Shown here in pieces: positions 50,101 through 60,654 of a stretch of 64,000 nt of DNA. Source of the stretch: Psettodes erumei (taxonomy: Eukaryota; Chordata; Actinopteri; Pleuronectiformes; Psettodidae); NCBI GenBank assembly GCA_016785225.1, contig JAFBJZ010000611.1, forward strand, positions 145,711 through 209,710, read 5' to 3'. The notes below the pieces were generated by a model, which saw nothing but the letters and a program-made list of their open reading frames with translations, was not told the DNA's origin and made no database searches. Position 1 is the stretch's first letter; every line of letters begins with the position of its first letter. The position numbers and the translations under genes were made by a program.

Positions 50101-53100
50101 ATACAATAGGGCCTTCGCACTGAAGGTGCTCGGGCCCTAATTAAAACTGCAAGCAGTGATAACGGGCCCTCGCACACCTACGCCAACTCGGGGGACCCGG
50201 CTGACGCCGAATTCCCTGATTTCAGCGAAAAGCCCAACGGGGAGGCGTTTTGGACATTTCCTCCTGTCGCCAATAGGTGGCGCTACAACAATACGACAAT
50301 ATAGTCCCTCAGATCTCTTCAGGACGCCGCCCCAATCGTACGTGTGTAATTTGAGGCAGAACGGATGAGGCATTTGAGACTTACAACGCTTTAGATGGCG
50401 ATGGCGAGGGATCCAACTTCGCCGACCTGCCACCGGGACCACAGGAGGCAGGAGCATGTCATCTTCAGAACTGAGTATCTGCCATGTCTCTCGGATCATC
50501 AATGTAAATCTCAGCTCCGTCTGATTGAGCCACCATACATTCAACATCAAAGTACTAAACGTGTAATTTCCGGTCGACAATAGTTGGCGCTCTCACTTTT
50601 ATGGAATATGATTATGTAGATGTCTTTGTGAGTGGATTATTATCATACATGTGAAGTTTGATGGAGATCGGAGCACATACACTGAACTTATGGCAGTTTC
50701 CTGTTTTCTGGCGAAACATCAAAATTCGCTGCACCGCCACGCCCATGTCGTTCCTGAGCCATAAAAGCTTTTGATAACTTTTGATCACCAAGGCCTTGAG
50801 AGTCAGCACACCAAGTTGGAAGCCGATACGATGAAATCTCTAGGAGGAGTTCGTTCAAATATAACACGTGCGAATGGCAAAAAATACATCAAATTTTCAT
50901 ATTCAAATCAAAATGGCTGACTTCCTGTGAGGTTTGCGTAATGGCCGCAAGAGACTTTTTCGAAGGTCGTGGCACGTTCCACACACATAGTGAATTTCAT
51001 TCACCTAGGTCAAAATAACCTCAACGGGGAGGGGTTTTTGAAAATTTCTCCCTGTTTCCAATAGGTGGCGCTATGACAATATGACCATAGTGTCCCATAG
51101 ATCTCTTCAGGCCGCCACTCTGATTGTACGTGTGTAATTTGAGGCACAATGGACAAGGTATGTGCAAATTAGAGCACTTTGATGGTGATGGCGAAGGATC
51201 CAACTTCGCCGCGCCGCCACTGGGCCGCCATGTGGCGGGAGCACGCCATCTTCTGAATCCAGCATCTACCATGTATCAAGGCTTACCACAGTAAAATTTA
51301 GCTTCATCGGATTTAGATACTTGATGTTGAACATCAAAGTTCAAAACATGTGATTTCCTATCGCCAATAGGTGGCGCTGTCACTTTTATGGAATATAATT
51401 ATGCAGATGTCTCAAGGACTGGATTATTATCATACATGTGAAGTTTGGCTGAGATCGGAGCATGTACACTGAAGTTATGGCAGTTTCCTGTTTTCTGGCG
51501 AATCATCAAAATTCGCCACGCCACCACGCCCATTTCGTTCACGTACCATTAAAGCTTTTGATAACGTTTGATCACCAAAGCCTCGAGAGTCAGTACACCA
51601 AGTTTGAAGTCGATACGACGAAATCCGTAGGAGGAGTTCGTTCAAATATAACATGTGCGAATGGCGAAAAATACGTAAAATTTTCATATTCAAATCAAAA
51701 TGGCTGACTTCCTGTGAGGTTTGAGTCATGGCTGCAAGAGACTTTTTTGAAGGTCGTGGCACGTTTCACACACCGACTGAATTTCATCCGCCTCGGTCAA
51801 AATAACCTCAATGGGGAGGGGTTTTTGAAAATTTCTTCCTGTCGCCAATAGGTGGCGCTATTAAAGTATGACCATATACTCCCACATATCTCTTCAGGCC
51901 GCCACTCTGATTGTACGTTTGTAATTTGAGGCACATCGGCCAGGGTATGCGCAAATTAGACCACTTTGATGGTGATGGCGAAGGATCCACATTCGCCGCG
52001 CCGCCACTGGGCTGCCATGAGGCGGGAGCACGCCATCTTCTGAATCCAGCATCTACCATGTCTCAAGGCTTACCACAGTAAAATTTAGCTTCATCGGATT
52101 TAGATACTTGATGTTGAACATCAACGTACAAAACATGTGATTTCCTGTCGCCAATAGGTGGCGCTGTGACTTTCAATCAATATGAATATGCGGATACCTC
52201 CGGGAAGGGAGCATTATCATACATGTGAAGTTTGATGGAGATCAGACCACATACCCTGAAGTTATGGCAGTTTCGTGCTTTCTGGCGAAACATCAAAATT
52301 CGCCGCGCCACCACGCCCATTTCGTTCACGTACCATTAAAACTTTTGATAACTTTTGATCACCAAAGCCTCGAGAGTCAGTACCCCAAGTTTGAAGTCGA
52401 TACAACGAAATCCCTAGGAGGAGTTCGTTCAAATACAACACGTGCGAATGGCCAAAAACGGACAAAATTTGCATATTCAAATCAAAATGGCCGACTTCCT
52501 GTTGGGTTTGTGTCATGGCCGCAAGAGACTTTTTCGAAGGTCATGTCATTCTCTACGCACCCACCAAATTTCATCTGTCTCGGTCGAAATAACCCCAATG
52601 GGGAGGGGTATTTGAAAATTTCCAGGGGGCGCCACTGAGCCATTTTGCTCCACCCATTTTTGAGACGCTTAAAATACGCAATTTTTCGCCGGACCTGACG
52701 CGTGTGCAAAATTTGGTGAGTTTTTGAGCATGTTCAGGCCTCGAAAAATGCGCTACAAAAGTCGTGAAAAGAAGAATAATAATAATTAAAACTGCAAGCA
52801 GTGATAACGGGCCCTCGCACACCTACGCCAACTCGGGGGACCCGGCTGACGCCGAATTCCCTGAATTTCAACGAAAAGCTCAACGGCGAGGCGTTTTGGA
52901 CATTTCCTCCTGTCGCCAATAGGTGGCGCTACAACAATATGACAATATAGTCCCTCAGATCTCTTCAGGACGCCGCCCCAATCGTACGTGTGTAATTTGA
53001 CGCAGAACGGATGAGGCATTTGAGACTTACAACGCTTTAGATGGCGATGGCGAGGGATCCAACTTCGCCGACCTGCCACCGAGACCACAGGAAGCAGGAG

Positions 53101-54598
53101 CATGTCATCTTCAGAACTGAGCATCTGCCATGTCTCTCGGATCATCAAAGTAAATCTCAGCTCCGTCTGATCGAGCCACCATACATTCAACATCAAAATA
53201 CTAAATGTGTCATTTCCGGTCGACAATAGATGGCGCGCTCACTTTTATGGAATATGATTATGCAGATGTCTCAAGGAGTGGATTATTATCATACATGTGA
53301 AGTTTGGCTGAGATCGGAGCATGTACACTGAAGTTATGGCAGTTTCGTGCTTTCTGGCGAAACATCAAAATTCGCCGCGCCACCACGCCCATTTCGTTCA
53401 CGTACCATTAAATCTTTTGATAACTTTTGATCACCAAAGCCTCGAGAGTCAGTACACCAAGTTTGAAGTCGATACAACGAAATCCCTAGGAGGAGTTCGT
53501 TCAAATACAACACGTGCGAATGGCCAAAAACGGCCAAAATTTGCATATTCAAATCAAAATGGCCGACTTCCTGTTGGGTTTGAGTCATGGCCGTTTCACA
53601 CACCGACTGAATTTCATCCGCCTCGGTCAAAATAACCTCAATGGGGAGGGGTTTTTGAAAATTTCTTCCTGTCGCCAATAGGTGGCGCTATTAAAGTATG
53701 ACCATATACTCCCACATATCTCTTCAGGCTGCCACTCTGATTGTACGTGTGTAATTTGAGGCACATCGGCCAGGGTATGTGCAAATTAGAGCACTTTGAT
53801 GGTGATGGCGAAGGATCCACATTCGCCGTGCCGCCACGGGGCCGACATGACGCAGGAGCATGCCATCTTGTAAATCCAGCATCTACCATGTCTCAAGGCT
53901 TACCACAGTAAAATTTAGCTTCATCGGATTTAGATACTTGATGTTGAACATCAAAGTACAAAACATGAAATTTCCTGTCGCCAATAGGTGGCGCTGTGAC
54001 TTTCAATGAATAGGAATATGCGGATACCTCCGGGAAGGGAGTATTATCATACATGTGAAGTTTGATGGAGATCAGACCACATACGCTGAAGTTATGGCAG
54101 TTTCGTGCTTTTTGGCAAAACATCAAAACTCGCCGTGCCGCCACGCCCACATTTTTCGCGAGCGATAAAAACCTTTAACAACTTTTGATCACTAAGGCCT
54201 CGAGAGTCAGCACACCAAGTTTGAAGCTGATACGATGAAATCTCTAGGAGGATTTCGTTCAAATATAACACGTGGAAATGGCCAAAAATGGCCAAAATTT
54301 GCATATTCATATCAAAATGGCCGACTTCCTGTATGGTTTGGGTCATGGCTGCAAGAGACTTTTTCGAAGGACTTGGCACCGTCCATGCACCCACCAAATT
54401 TCATCTGCCTAGGTCAAAATAACCCCAATGGGGAGGGGTATTTGAAAATTTCTAGGGGGCGCCACCGAGCCATTTTGCCCCGCCCATTCTGGAGACCCTT
54501 AAAATACATAATTTTTCACCGGACCTGACGCGTGTGCAAAATTTGATGAGTTTTTGAGCATGTTCAGGCCTCAAAAAATGCGATTTAATTGTCGTGAA

Positions 54599-54652
<54 letters not shown>

Positions 54653-54697
54653 CTTTCGAATTACAATAGGGCCTTTGCACTGAAGGTGCTCGGGCCC

Positions 54698-54736
<39 letters not shown>

Positions 54737-54802
54737 CTATAATAATATAATAATAAAGATTTTTAAAAAAGAAAAATAATAATAATCCCTTGAAATACAA
54801 TA

Positions 54803-54859
<57 letters not shown>

Positions 54860-55194
54860 TCCTTGAAATACAATAGGGCTTCGCACCGTTTCGGTGCTTG
54901 GGTCCTAATAATAATTCCTTGAAATACAATAGGGCTTCGCACCGTTTCGGTGCTCAGCTCCTAATAATAATTCCTTGAAATACAATAGGGCTTCGCACCG
55001 TTTCGGTGCTTGGGCCCTAATAATAATAATTCCTTGAAATACAATAGGGCTTCGCACCGTTTCGGTGCTCGGGCCCTAATAATAATAATTCCTTGAAATA
55101 CAATAGGGCTTCGCACCGTTTCGGTGCTCGGGCCCTAATAATAATAATTCCTTGAAATACAATAGGGCTTCGCATCGTTTCGGTGCTCGGGCCC

Positions 55195-55225
<31 letters not shown>

Positions 55226-55271
55226 TCCTTGAAATACAATAGGGCTTCACATCGTTTCGGTGCTCAGGCCC

Positions 55272-55305
<34 letters not shown>

Positions 55306-55965
55306 TCCTTGAAATACAATAGGGCTTCGCACCGTTTCGGTGCTCGGGCCCTAATAATAATAATAATAATTCCTTGAAATACAATAGGGCTTCGCACCGT
55401 TTCGGTGCTCGGGCCCTAATAATAATAATTCCTTGAAATACAATAGGGCTTCGCACCGTTTCGGTGCTCGGGCCCTAATAATAATAATAATAATTCCTTG
55501 AAACACAATAGGGCTTCGCACCGCATCGGTGCTCGGGCCCTAATAATAATAATAATTCCTTGAAATACAATAGGGCTTCGCACCGTTTCGGTGCTCGGGC
55601 CCTAATAATTCCTTGAAATACAATAGGGCTTCGCACCGTTTCGGTGCTCGGGCCCTAATAATAATTCCTTGAAATACAATAGGGCTTCGCACCGTTTCGG
55701 TGCTGGGGCCCTAATAATTCCTTGAAATACAATAGGGCTTCACACCGTTTCGGTGCTCGGGCCCTAATAATAATAATAATAATTCCTTGAAATACAATAG
55801 GGCTTCGCACCGTTTTAGTGCTCGGGCCCTAATAATAATAATAATAATAAAAAAATAATCCCTTGAAATACAATAGGGCTTCGCACCGTTTCGGTGCTCG
55901 GGCCCTAATAATAATAATTCCTTGCATTATAATAGGGTCTTCGCACTGAAGCTGTTCGGGCCCTA
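44183..55965 (+). repeat. 11.8-kb array of long repeat units with internal ~785-bp monomers
   Basis: Five head-to-tail units start with TTAAAACTGCAAGCAGTG at about 44185, 45239, 47273, 50141 and 52785. A landmark in each internal monomer (AAGCTTTTGATAACTTTTGATC or a close variant) lies near 44787; 45861, 46648; 47895, 48667, 49451; 50761, 51548, 52337; 53408, 54166. The units thus hold 1, 2, 3, 3 and 2 monomers with a basic spacing of 760-790 bp. Many units end in one or more copies of a tail ending GCTCGGGCCCTAA. No intact protein is encoded. The repeat ends resemble a non-autonomous family abundant in fish, but I cannot name it. Confidence 0.88.
54860..55965 (+). repeat. Tandem array of the hairpin-bearing tail unit
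   Basis: Seventeen consecutive units of about 52 bp plus (TAA)n spacers of variable length, then one diverged unit near 55918. Each reads from CCTTGAAATACAATAGGGCT through the hairpin GCACCGTTTCGGTGC to GGGCCCTAA. An older tail form with GCACTGAAGGTGC occurs once to three times at the ends of other units (47140-47272, 49935-50140, 54655-54700). Confidence 0.93.
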
Positions 55966-57130
55966 AAAAACTGAAAAGTGCAGTGTGCAAAAGTATTTAG
56001 CCCCCTTTTCTTTGAGTGCAATTGCCTTCAGAAGTTGCCTGATGATTGCTGAATGATCCAATGTTGACCTAATGACTAAATAGAGTCTACCTGTGTGTAA
56101 TCTAATCTCAGTACAAATACAGCTGTTCTGTGAGGTTTGTTAACAGTATATTGGGAAGCAAACAGCATAATATTCCAAGGAACACACCAGACAGGTCAGG
56201 GATAAAGTTGTGGAGAAGTTTAAAGCAGGGTTAGGCTATAAAAAACATTTCTGAGGCGCAACTGGCACAACTGCACAACTGCAAACCTACCAAGACGCGG
56301 CCGTCCACCTAAACTTATAGACCAAACAGGGAGAGCACTGAACAGGGATGCAGCCAAGAGGCCCATGGTAACTCTGGAAAACTGCAGAGATCCACCTCAG
56401 GTGGGGGAATCTGTCCTCAGGACAACTATTGGTTGTGCATTGCACAAATCTGGCCTCTATGGAAGAATGGCAAGAAGATAGCCATTCTTAAAAGAAAACC
56501 ATAAGAAGTCCCATTTACAGTTCCAGAAGCAATGTCGGAGGTACGGCAAACGATGTGGAAGAAGGTGCTCTGGTGAGATGAGACCAAAATTGAACTTTTT
56601 GGCCTAAATGCTAAATGCTATGTGTGGCAGAAAGCTAACAATGCACATCACTCTGAACACACCGGCAGCATCATGCTCTGGGGGTGCTTCTCTTCAGTAG
56701 GGACAGGGAGGATGGTCAGGGTTGATGGGAAGATGGATGGAGCCAAATACATAGCAATTTTGGAAGAAAACTTGTTGGAGTCTGCAAAAGACTTTTTACT
56801 GAGGTGGAGGTTCACCTTCCAACAGGGCAACAACCCTAAACATAAAGCCAGGGCTACAATGGAATGGTTTAAAACAAAACATATTCATGTGTTAGAATAG
56901 CCCAGTCAAAGTCCAGACCTAAATCCAATTGAGAATCTGTGCAAAGCTGGTGGAGACATACCCCAAAAGACTTGCAGCTGTAATTGCAGCAAAAGGTGGT
57001 TCCACAAAATATTGACCCCGGGGGTCTGAAGACTGTTGCACACTGCACTCTTCAGTTTTTTATTTGTAATTTTTTTTTAATCTATAATTTTCTTTGTACT
57101 TCACAACTGTGTGCCACTTTGTGTTGGTCT
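55966..57130 (+). mobile_element. Body of the Tc1-like transposon (family A) with dead transposase
   Basis: Continuation of the element whose ends are at 43797 and 59254. The plus strand has a degraded transposase: a catalytic stretch with TGSIMLWGCFSSVGTGRMV (56622-56900 frame) and a QGNNPKHKA site near 56830, where Asp is replaced by Gly. It then has an SPDLNPIE region near 56920. Internal deletions and stops make it inactive. Its end region (TTGTACTTCACAACTGTGTG) is the inverse of the left arm. Confidence 0.88.
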
Positions 57131-57146
57131 TATATATATATATATA

Positions 57147-58703
57147 TTTTTTAAAAATCTCCCTCTCGCCCACCTGGGCGGTCTCTCCTTCAGACTCGGG
57201 TCCTCTACCAGAGGCCTGGGAGTCTGAGGGTTCTGCGCAGGATCTTAGCTGTTCCCAGCATTGCTCTCTTTTGGACAGAGATCTCCGATGTTGTTCCTGG
57301 TATCTGTTGGAGCCATCCTTCCAGCTTGGGGGTCACTGCCCCTAGTGCCCTGATCACTATGGTACCACAGTTGCCTTCACACCCCACATTTTCTCTATCT
57401 CCTCTTTCAGCCCTTGGTATTTCTCGAGCTTCTCGTGTTTTTTCTTTCTGATGTTGCTATCGCTGGGGATTGCTACATCTATCACTACCACTGTCTTCCG
57501 ATGTTTATCCACCACCACTATGTCAGGCTGGTTGGCCATCACCATCTTGTCAGTGTGGATTTGGAAGTCCCACAGGATCTTGACCTGTTTGTTCTCTGTC
57601 ACCTTTGGGGGTGTCTCCCATCTGGACCCTGGGACCTCCAGTCCATACTCTGTACAGATGTTCCTGTATACTATGCCTGCTACTTGGTTATGCCGCTCCA
57701 TGTATGCCTTGCCTTGCCTTCTCTGCACAGCCTGCACCTGGGATCTTGTCTGGTGTGGTAGATCCTGGCCTCTATTGCTCTGGTGTTTAGGGCCAGTTCC
57801 TGTGCTGCCATGATTTGTGCCTCTGTGCTGTCTTTCAGTCCAGCCTTTTCCAGCCACTGGTATGTTTTGTCCATATCAGCCACTTCTTCAATTTGTCGGT
57901 GGTACATGCCATGTAAGGGTTTGTCCTTCCATGATGGGCCCAGTGGTTCCTCATCCCTTCTGGGCTTTTGTTGCCTGAGGCATTCACTTAGGAGTTGGTC
58001 CTTGGGGGCCATTTTCTCGATGTATTCCTGGAGGTTCGCTGTTTCCTCCTGGACAGTAGTTCTGACACTTACTAGTCCTCGGCCCCCCTCCTTTCGCTTT
58101 GTGTACAGCCTCAGGACGCTGGACTTAGGGTGAAACCCACCATGCATGGTAAGGAGCTTCCTTGTCTTGATATCAGTGGCTTGTATCTCTTCCAGTGGCC
58201 AGGATATTATCCCAGCCGGGTATCTGATCACTGGCATGGCATAGGTATTAATGGCTTGGATCTTATTTTTGCCGTTCAGCTGACTTTTCAGGACCTGCCT
58301 TACCCTCTGGAGGTATTTGGCTGTGGCTGACCTTCGAGCTGCCTCCTTATGATTACCATTTGCCTGTGGGATCCCCAGGTATTTGTAACTGTCCTGCACA
58401 TCTGCAATGTTCCCTTCCGGTAGGTCAACCCCCTCGGTTGTGATCACCTTTCCTCTTCTAGATATCATCCGCCCACCTTTATCTAGTCCGAATGACATCC
58501 CGATGTCTTTGCTGTAGATCCAAGTGAGGTGAATCAGGGAATCAATGTAGCTAGGGCTGTGAGTCTTTGATTAGCAGTCTCCAGTGCCTCAGCTGTGGGC
58601 AGCTTGTTTGTATTTCCTGGGCTTCCTTACATTTACACCCCTGCTCAGTTCTGTTAGGAGACTGACTGACTTCTTTCCGTGCCTCCACGATTTTTGCCTC
58701 TAG

Positions 58704-58710
<7 letters not shown>
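57147..58710 (-). mobile_element. R4/Rex6-like non-LTR retrotransposon (copy 2), deleted
   Basis: A near-identical copy of 24589-27560, in a (TA)n tract inside the Tc1 arm. It lacks about 1 kb that corresponds to 26029-27038 of copy 1 (junction near 58548), and about 60 bp around the zinc motif (near 57715). What remains encodes part of RT and the endonuclease region (58498-57357, minus). The 5' side ends at a (TC)n/(TA)n microsatellite. Confidence 0.87.

Positions 58711-58800
<90 letters not shown>
58707..58800. repeat. Compound (TC)n(TA)n(CA)n microsatellite
   Basis: About 38 bp of TC, then about 46 bp of TA, then about 10 bp of CA at the 5' edge of LINE copy 2. Such pure TA tracts are prone to collapse in assemblies. 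Confidence 0.97.
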
Positions 58801-58802
<2 letters not shown>

Positions 58803-59173
58803 GTTGCAGGAAAAAGTATGTGAACCCTTTGGGATTACTTGGGATTTCTACATAAATTGGTCATAAAATATGTTCTGATCTTCATCTAAGTCACATCACT
58901 ACACAAACACAGTCTGCTTAAACTAATACCACACTGCACAAAAATTATAAGTTTTCATGTTTTTATTGAACACAACATGTAAACATTCACAATGCAGGGT
59001 GGAAAAAGTATGTGAACCCCTAGGTTAATGACTTCTCCAGAGCTAATTGGAGCCAGGATTCAGCCACCCTGGAGTCCAATCAATGTGATGAGATTGGATG
59101 TGTTGCTTAAAGCTTACTTGCCCTATAAAAAACACACACCAGTTTTGAGTTTGCTGTTCTCAAGATTAACTGT
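58801..59173 (+). mobile_element. Fragment of another Tc1-like family (family C)
   Basis: It begins CAGTTGCAGGAAAAAGTATG and has a related GAAAAAGTATGTGAACCCC repeat at about 59000, the IR/DR-type end of a common fish Tc1 family. Only the left-end region remains. Confidence 0.7.
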
Positions 59174-59254
59174 ACATATATATTTATGTTTGTGGTCATA
59201 ATGTGACAAAATGTGGAAACTTTCAAGGGGTATAAATACTTTTGCAAGCCACTG
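59174..59254 (+). mobile_element. Right inverted end of the Tc1-like transposon (family A)
   Basis: Its sequence ends CTTTTGCAAGCCACTG, followed by TA (59255-59256), and is the inverse of the left end at 43797. The internal part contains GGTCATAATGTGACAAAATG, mirrored at 43816-43846. Confidence 0.9.
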
Positions 59255-60464
59255 TACCTGGCCATATGTCACTTAGGTTTCCTGCTAGAACCTCAGCCGG
59301 TCACAGCATTTATGGACCACAAGCCATTGGCACTGGCAATTGCGAAGCAAACTGCATGGCTGACTGCCGCTCTTGGGCCATTGTCAGCACTGTACACCTT
59401 GGAATTTACTATGCCCCGATGACAGTTGATCAGGCTGCAGACCCGGCTGTGCTGGCCTTTAGGAGGGCCTTCACTGGGCTGCAGCTGCAGGATGTCTCAT
59501 TCGATAAGGACGACAGCAGTTTACTCTGCGATGTCTTCTTGGGGTGAAGACGGTCAAGTCTGACAGGTGGAGACAGCAGGTTTTCGATGCCATTCATGGT
59601 CTTTCCCACCTGGGCAATAAGGCTTTGCAGAAAATGGTGTTGGCTAAGTTCATTTGGTGTGGGCACAAGATGGATGTTTGCTGCTGGGCCAACACCTGCA
59701 TCATATGTAAACAATCTCAGGTGCATCGCCATATAAAGGCCCCATTGGCGCCTTTCTCTATGCCTGAAAGGCAGTTTGACCACGTGCACATGGACCTGGT
59801 GGGGCCCCTGCCACCCTCTCACGGATTTTCCAACCTCCTCACAATGGTTGACAGAACCACCCGATGGCCAGAGGCTGCCCCATTGGCATCAACAACAACT
59901 GCTGAGATAGCTTGGGCATTCATTGGCACCTGGGCTGCCCGTTTCAGTGTACCCTCTTATGTCTCATCGGATAGAGGCCCCCAATTCATGTCAGAACTTT
60001 GGAATGCTGTTGATCAGGGCATGGGAGTAAAAAAAAATCATACCACTGCTCATCACCCCCAGGTATATTTCGCTGGATCGACTCAAACAACCCCATTTGG
60101 ATCTGGACCAGCCTGTCAGGGTTGTGCAGCTTCCACAGTGGGGGCTGGCCACCATCTGTTGCACCAGCAAAGTTCCTCCTACCTTTGTCCAACCCTAGAA
60201 TATCTACCCCAGGCCCAGCTCCGTGATTCTGACTCATTCGGGTGGGCTATTCAACCTCCCCCTCATCTAGGGTTTCAGGTTCAGGTGAATTCTCGGGGGT
60301 CAGATATGGCGGCTCCCTTTGGAACACTGGATATGACATGCTTCTTGGGGTTAAGGGTTAAGGGTTAAGGGTATATAAATAAATAAAGATGGCTACAGAG
60401 GTGGTCAGTCTGGATCAATTTACAAGTCTCGCTGCCTTGTTAGTTCTCCTATAGCGTCCACCTA
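59255..60464 (+). pseudogene. Second Ty3/Gypsy element: RNase H and integrase part, decayed
   Basis: It resumes the Gypsy coding sequence right after the TA: CTG-TAC-CTG-GCC continues the RNase H motif broken at 43796. RNase H TAFMDHKPLALAI is near 59310. Integrase runs 59544-60110 with the HHCC zinc region (HLGNKAL... CIICKQ), the core Asp in MDLVGPLPP and SSDRGPQFMSELW. The C-terminus loses frame after about 60060. A (GGTTAAG)n-like run at 60346-60372 and a TATA-like stretch may belong to its LTR. Confidence 0.85.
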
Positions 60465-60652
60465 TAAAACCATTCCTGTTTTGGGGATCATCTGATTGTT
60501 GCCCCTCTAGTGCATCTGTTGTTAATTTCATTTCACCAAATAAGGTGAAACACTCCCCTCTACTACTTACCTGATCAGATCAATATCCCAGAAGTTTAAT
60601 TGACATGCTATATTATGGTTAAAAAGTATTCCTTTCATCTTTTGAGCAGTGT
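60465..60652 (-). mobile_element. Right arm of the outer Tc1-like transposon (family B)
   Basis: It ends CCTTTCATCTTTTGAGCAGTG followed by TA (60653-60654), the inverse type of the end at 36107. It starts near AAACCATTCCTGTTTTGGGG. I infer it is the other end of the element at 36107, 24.5 kb away. Confidence 0.65.
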
Positions 60653-60654
60653 AT

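Noticed and set aside
45239..53889. Recurring open frames of about 83 and 146 codons on the minus strand of the repeat array, near-identical between units
   Set aside because: They recur because the repeat recurs. Comparing copies shows many amino-acid-changing differences and lost frames, with no domain, so I see no sign of selection for a protein.
54585..55456. Tyr- and Ile/Leu-repeat open frames at the right end of the array
   Set aside because: They are translations of TAA/ATT repeats and tail units.
44183..55965. CRISPR-like array (short repeats with variable spacers) at 54.9-55.9 kb
   Set aside because: The spacers are only TAA runs of varying length, the repeat is a transposon tail with a hairpin, and the genome is eukaryotic.
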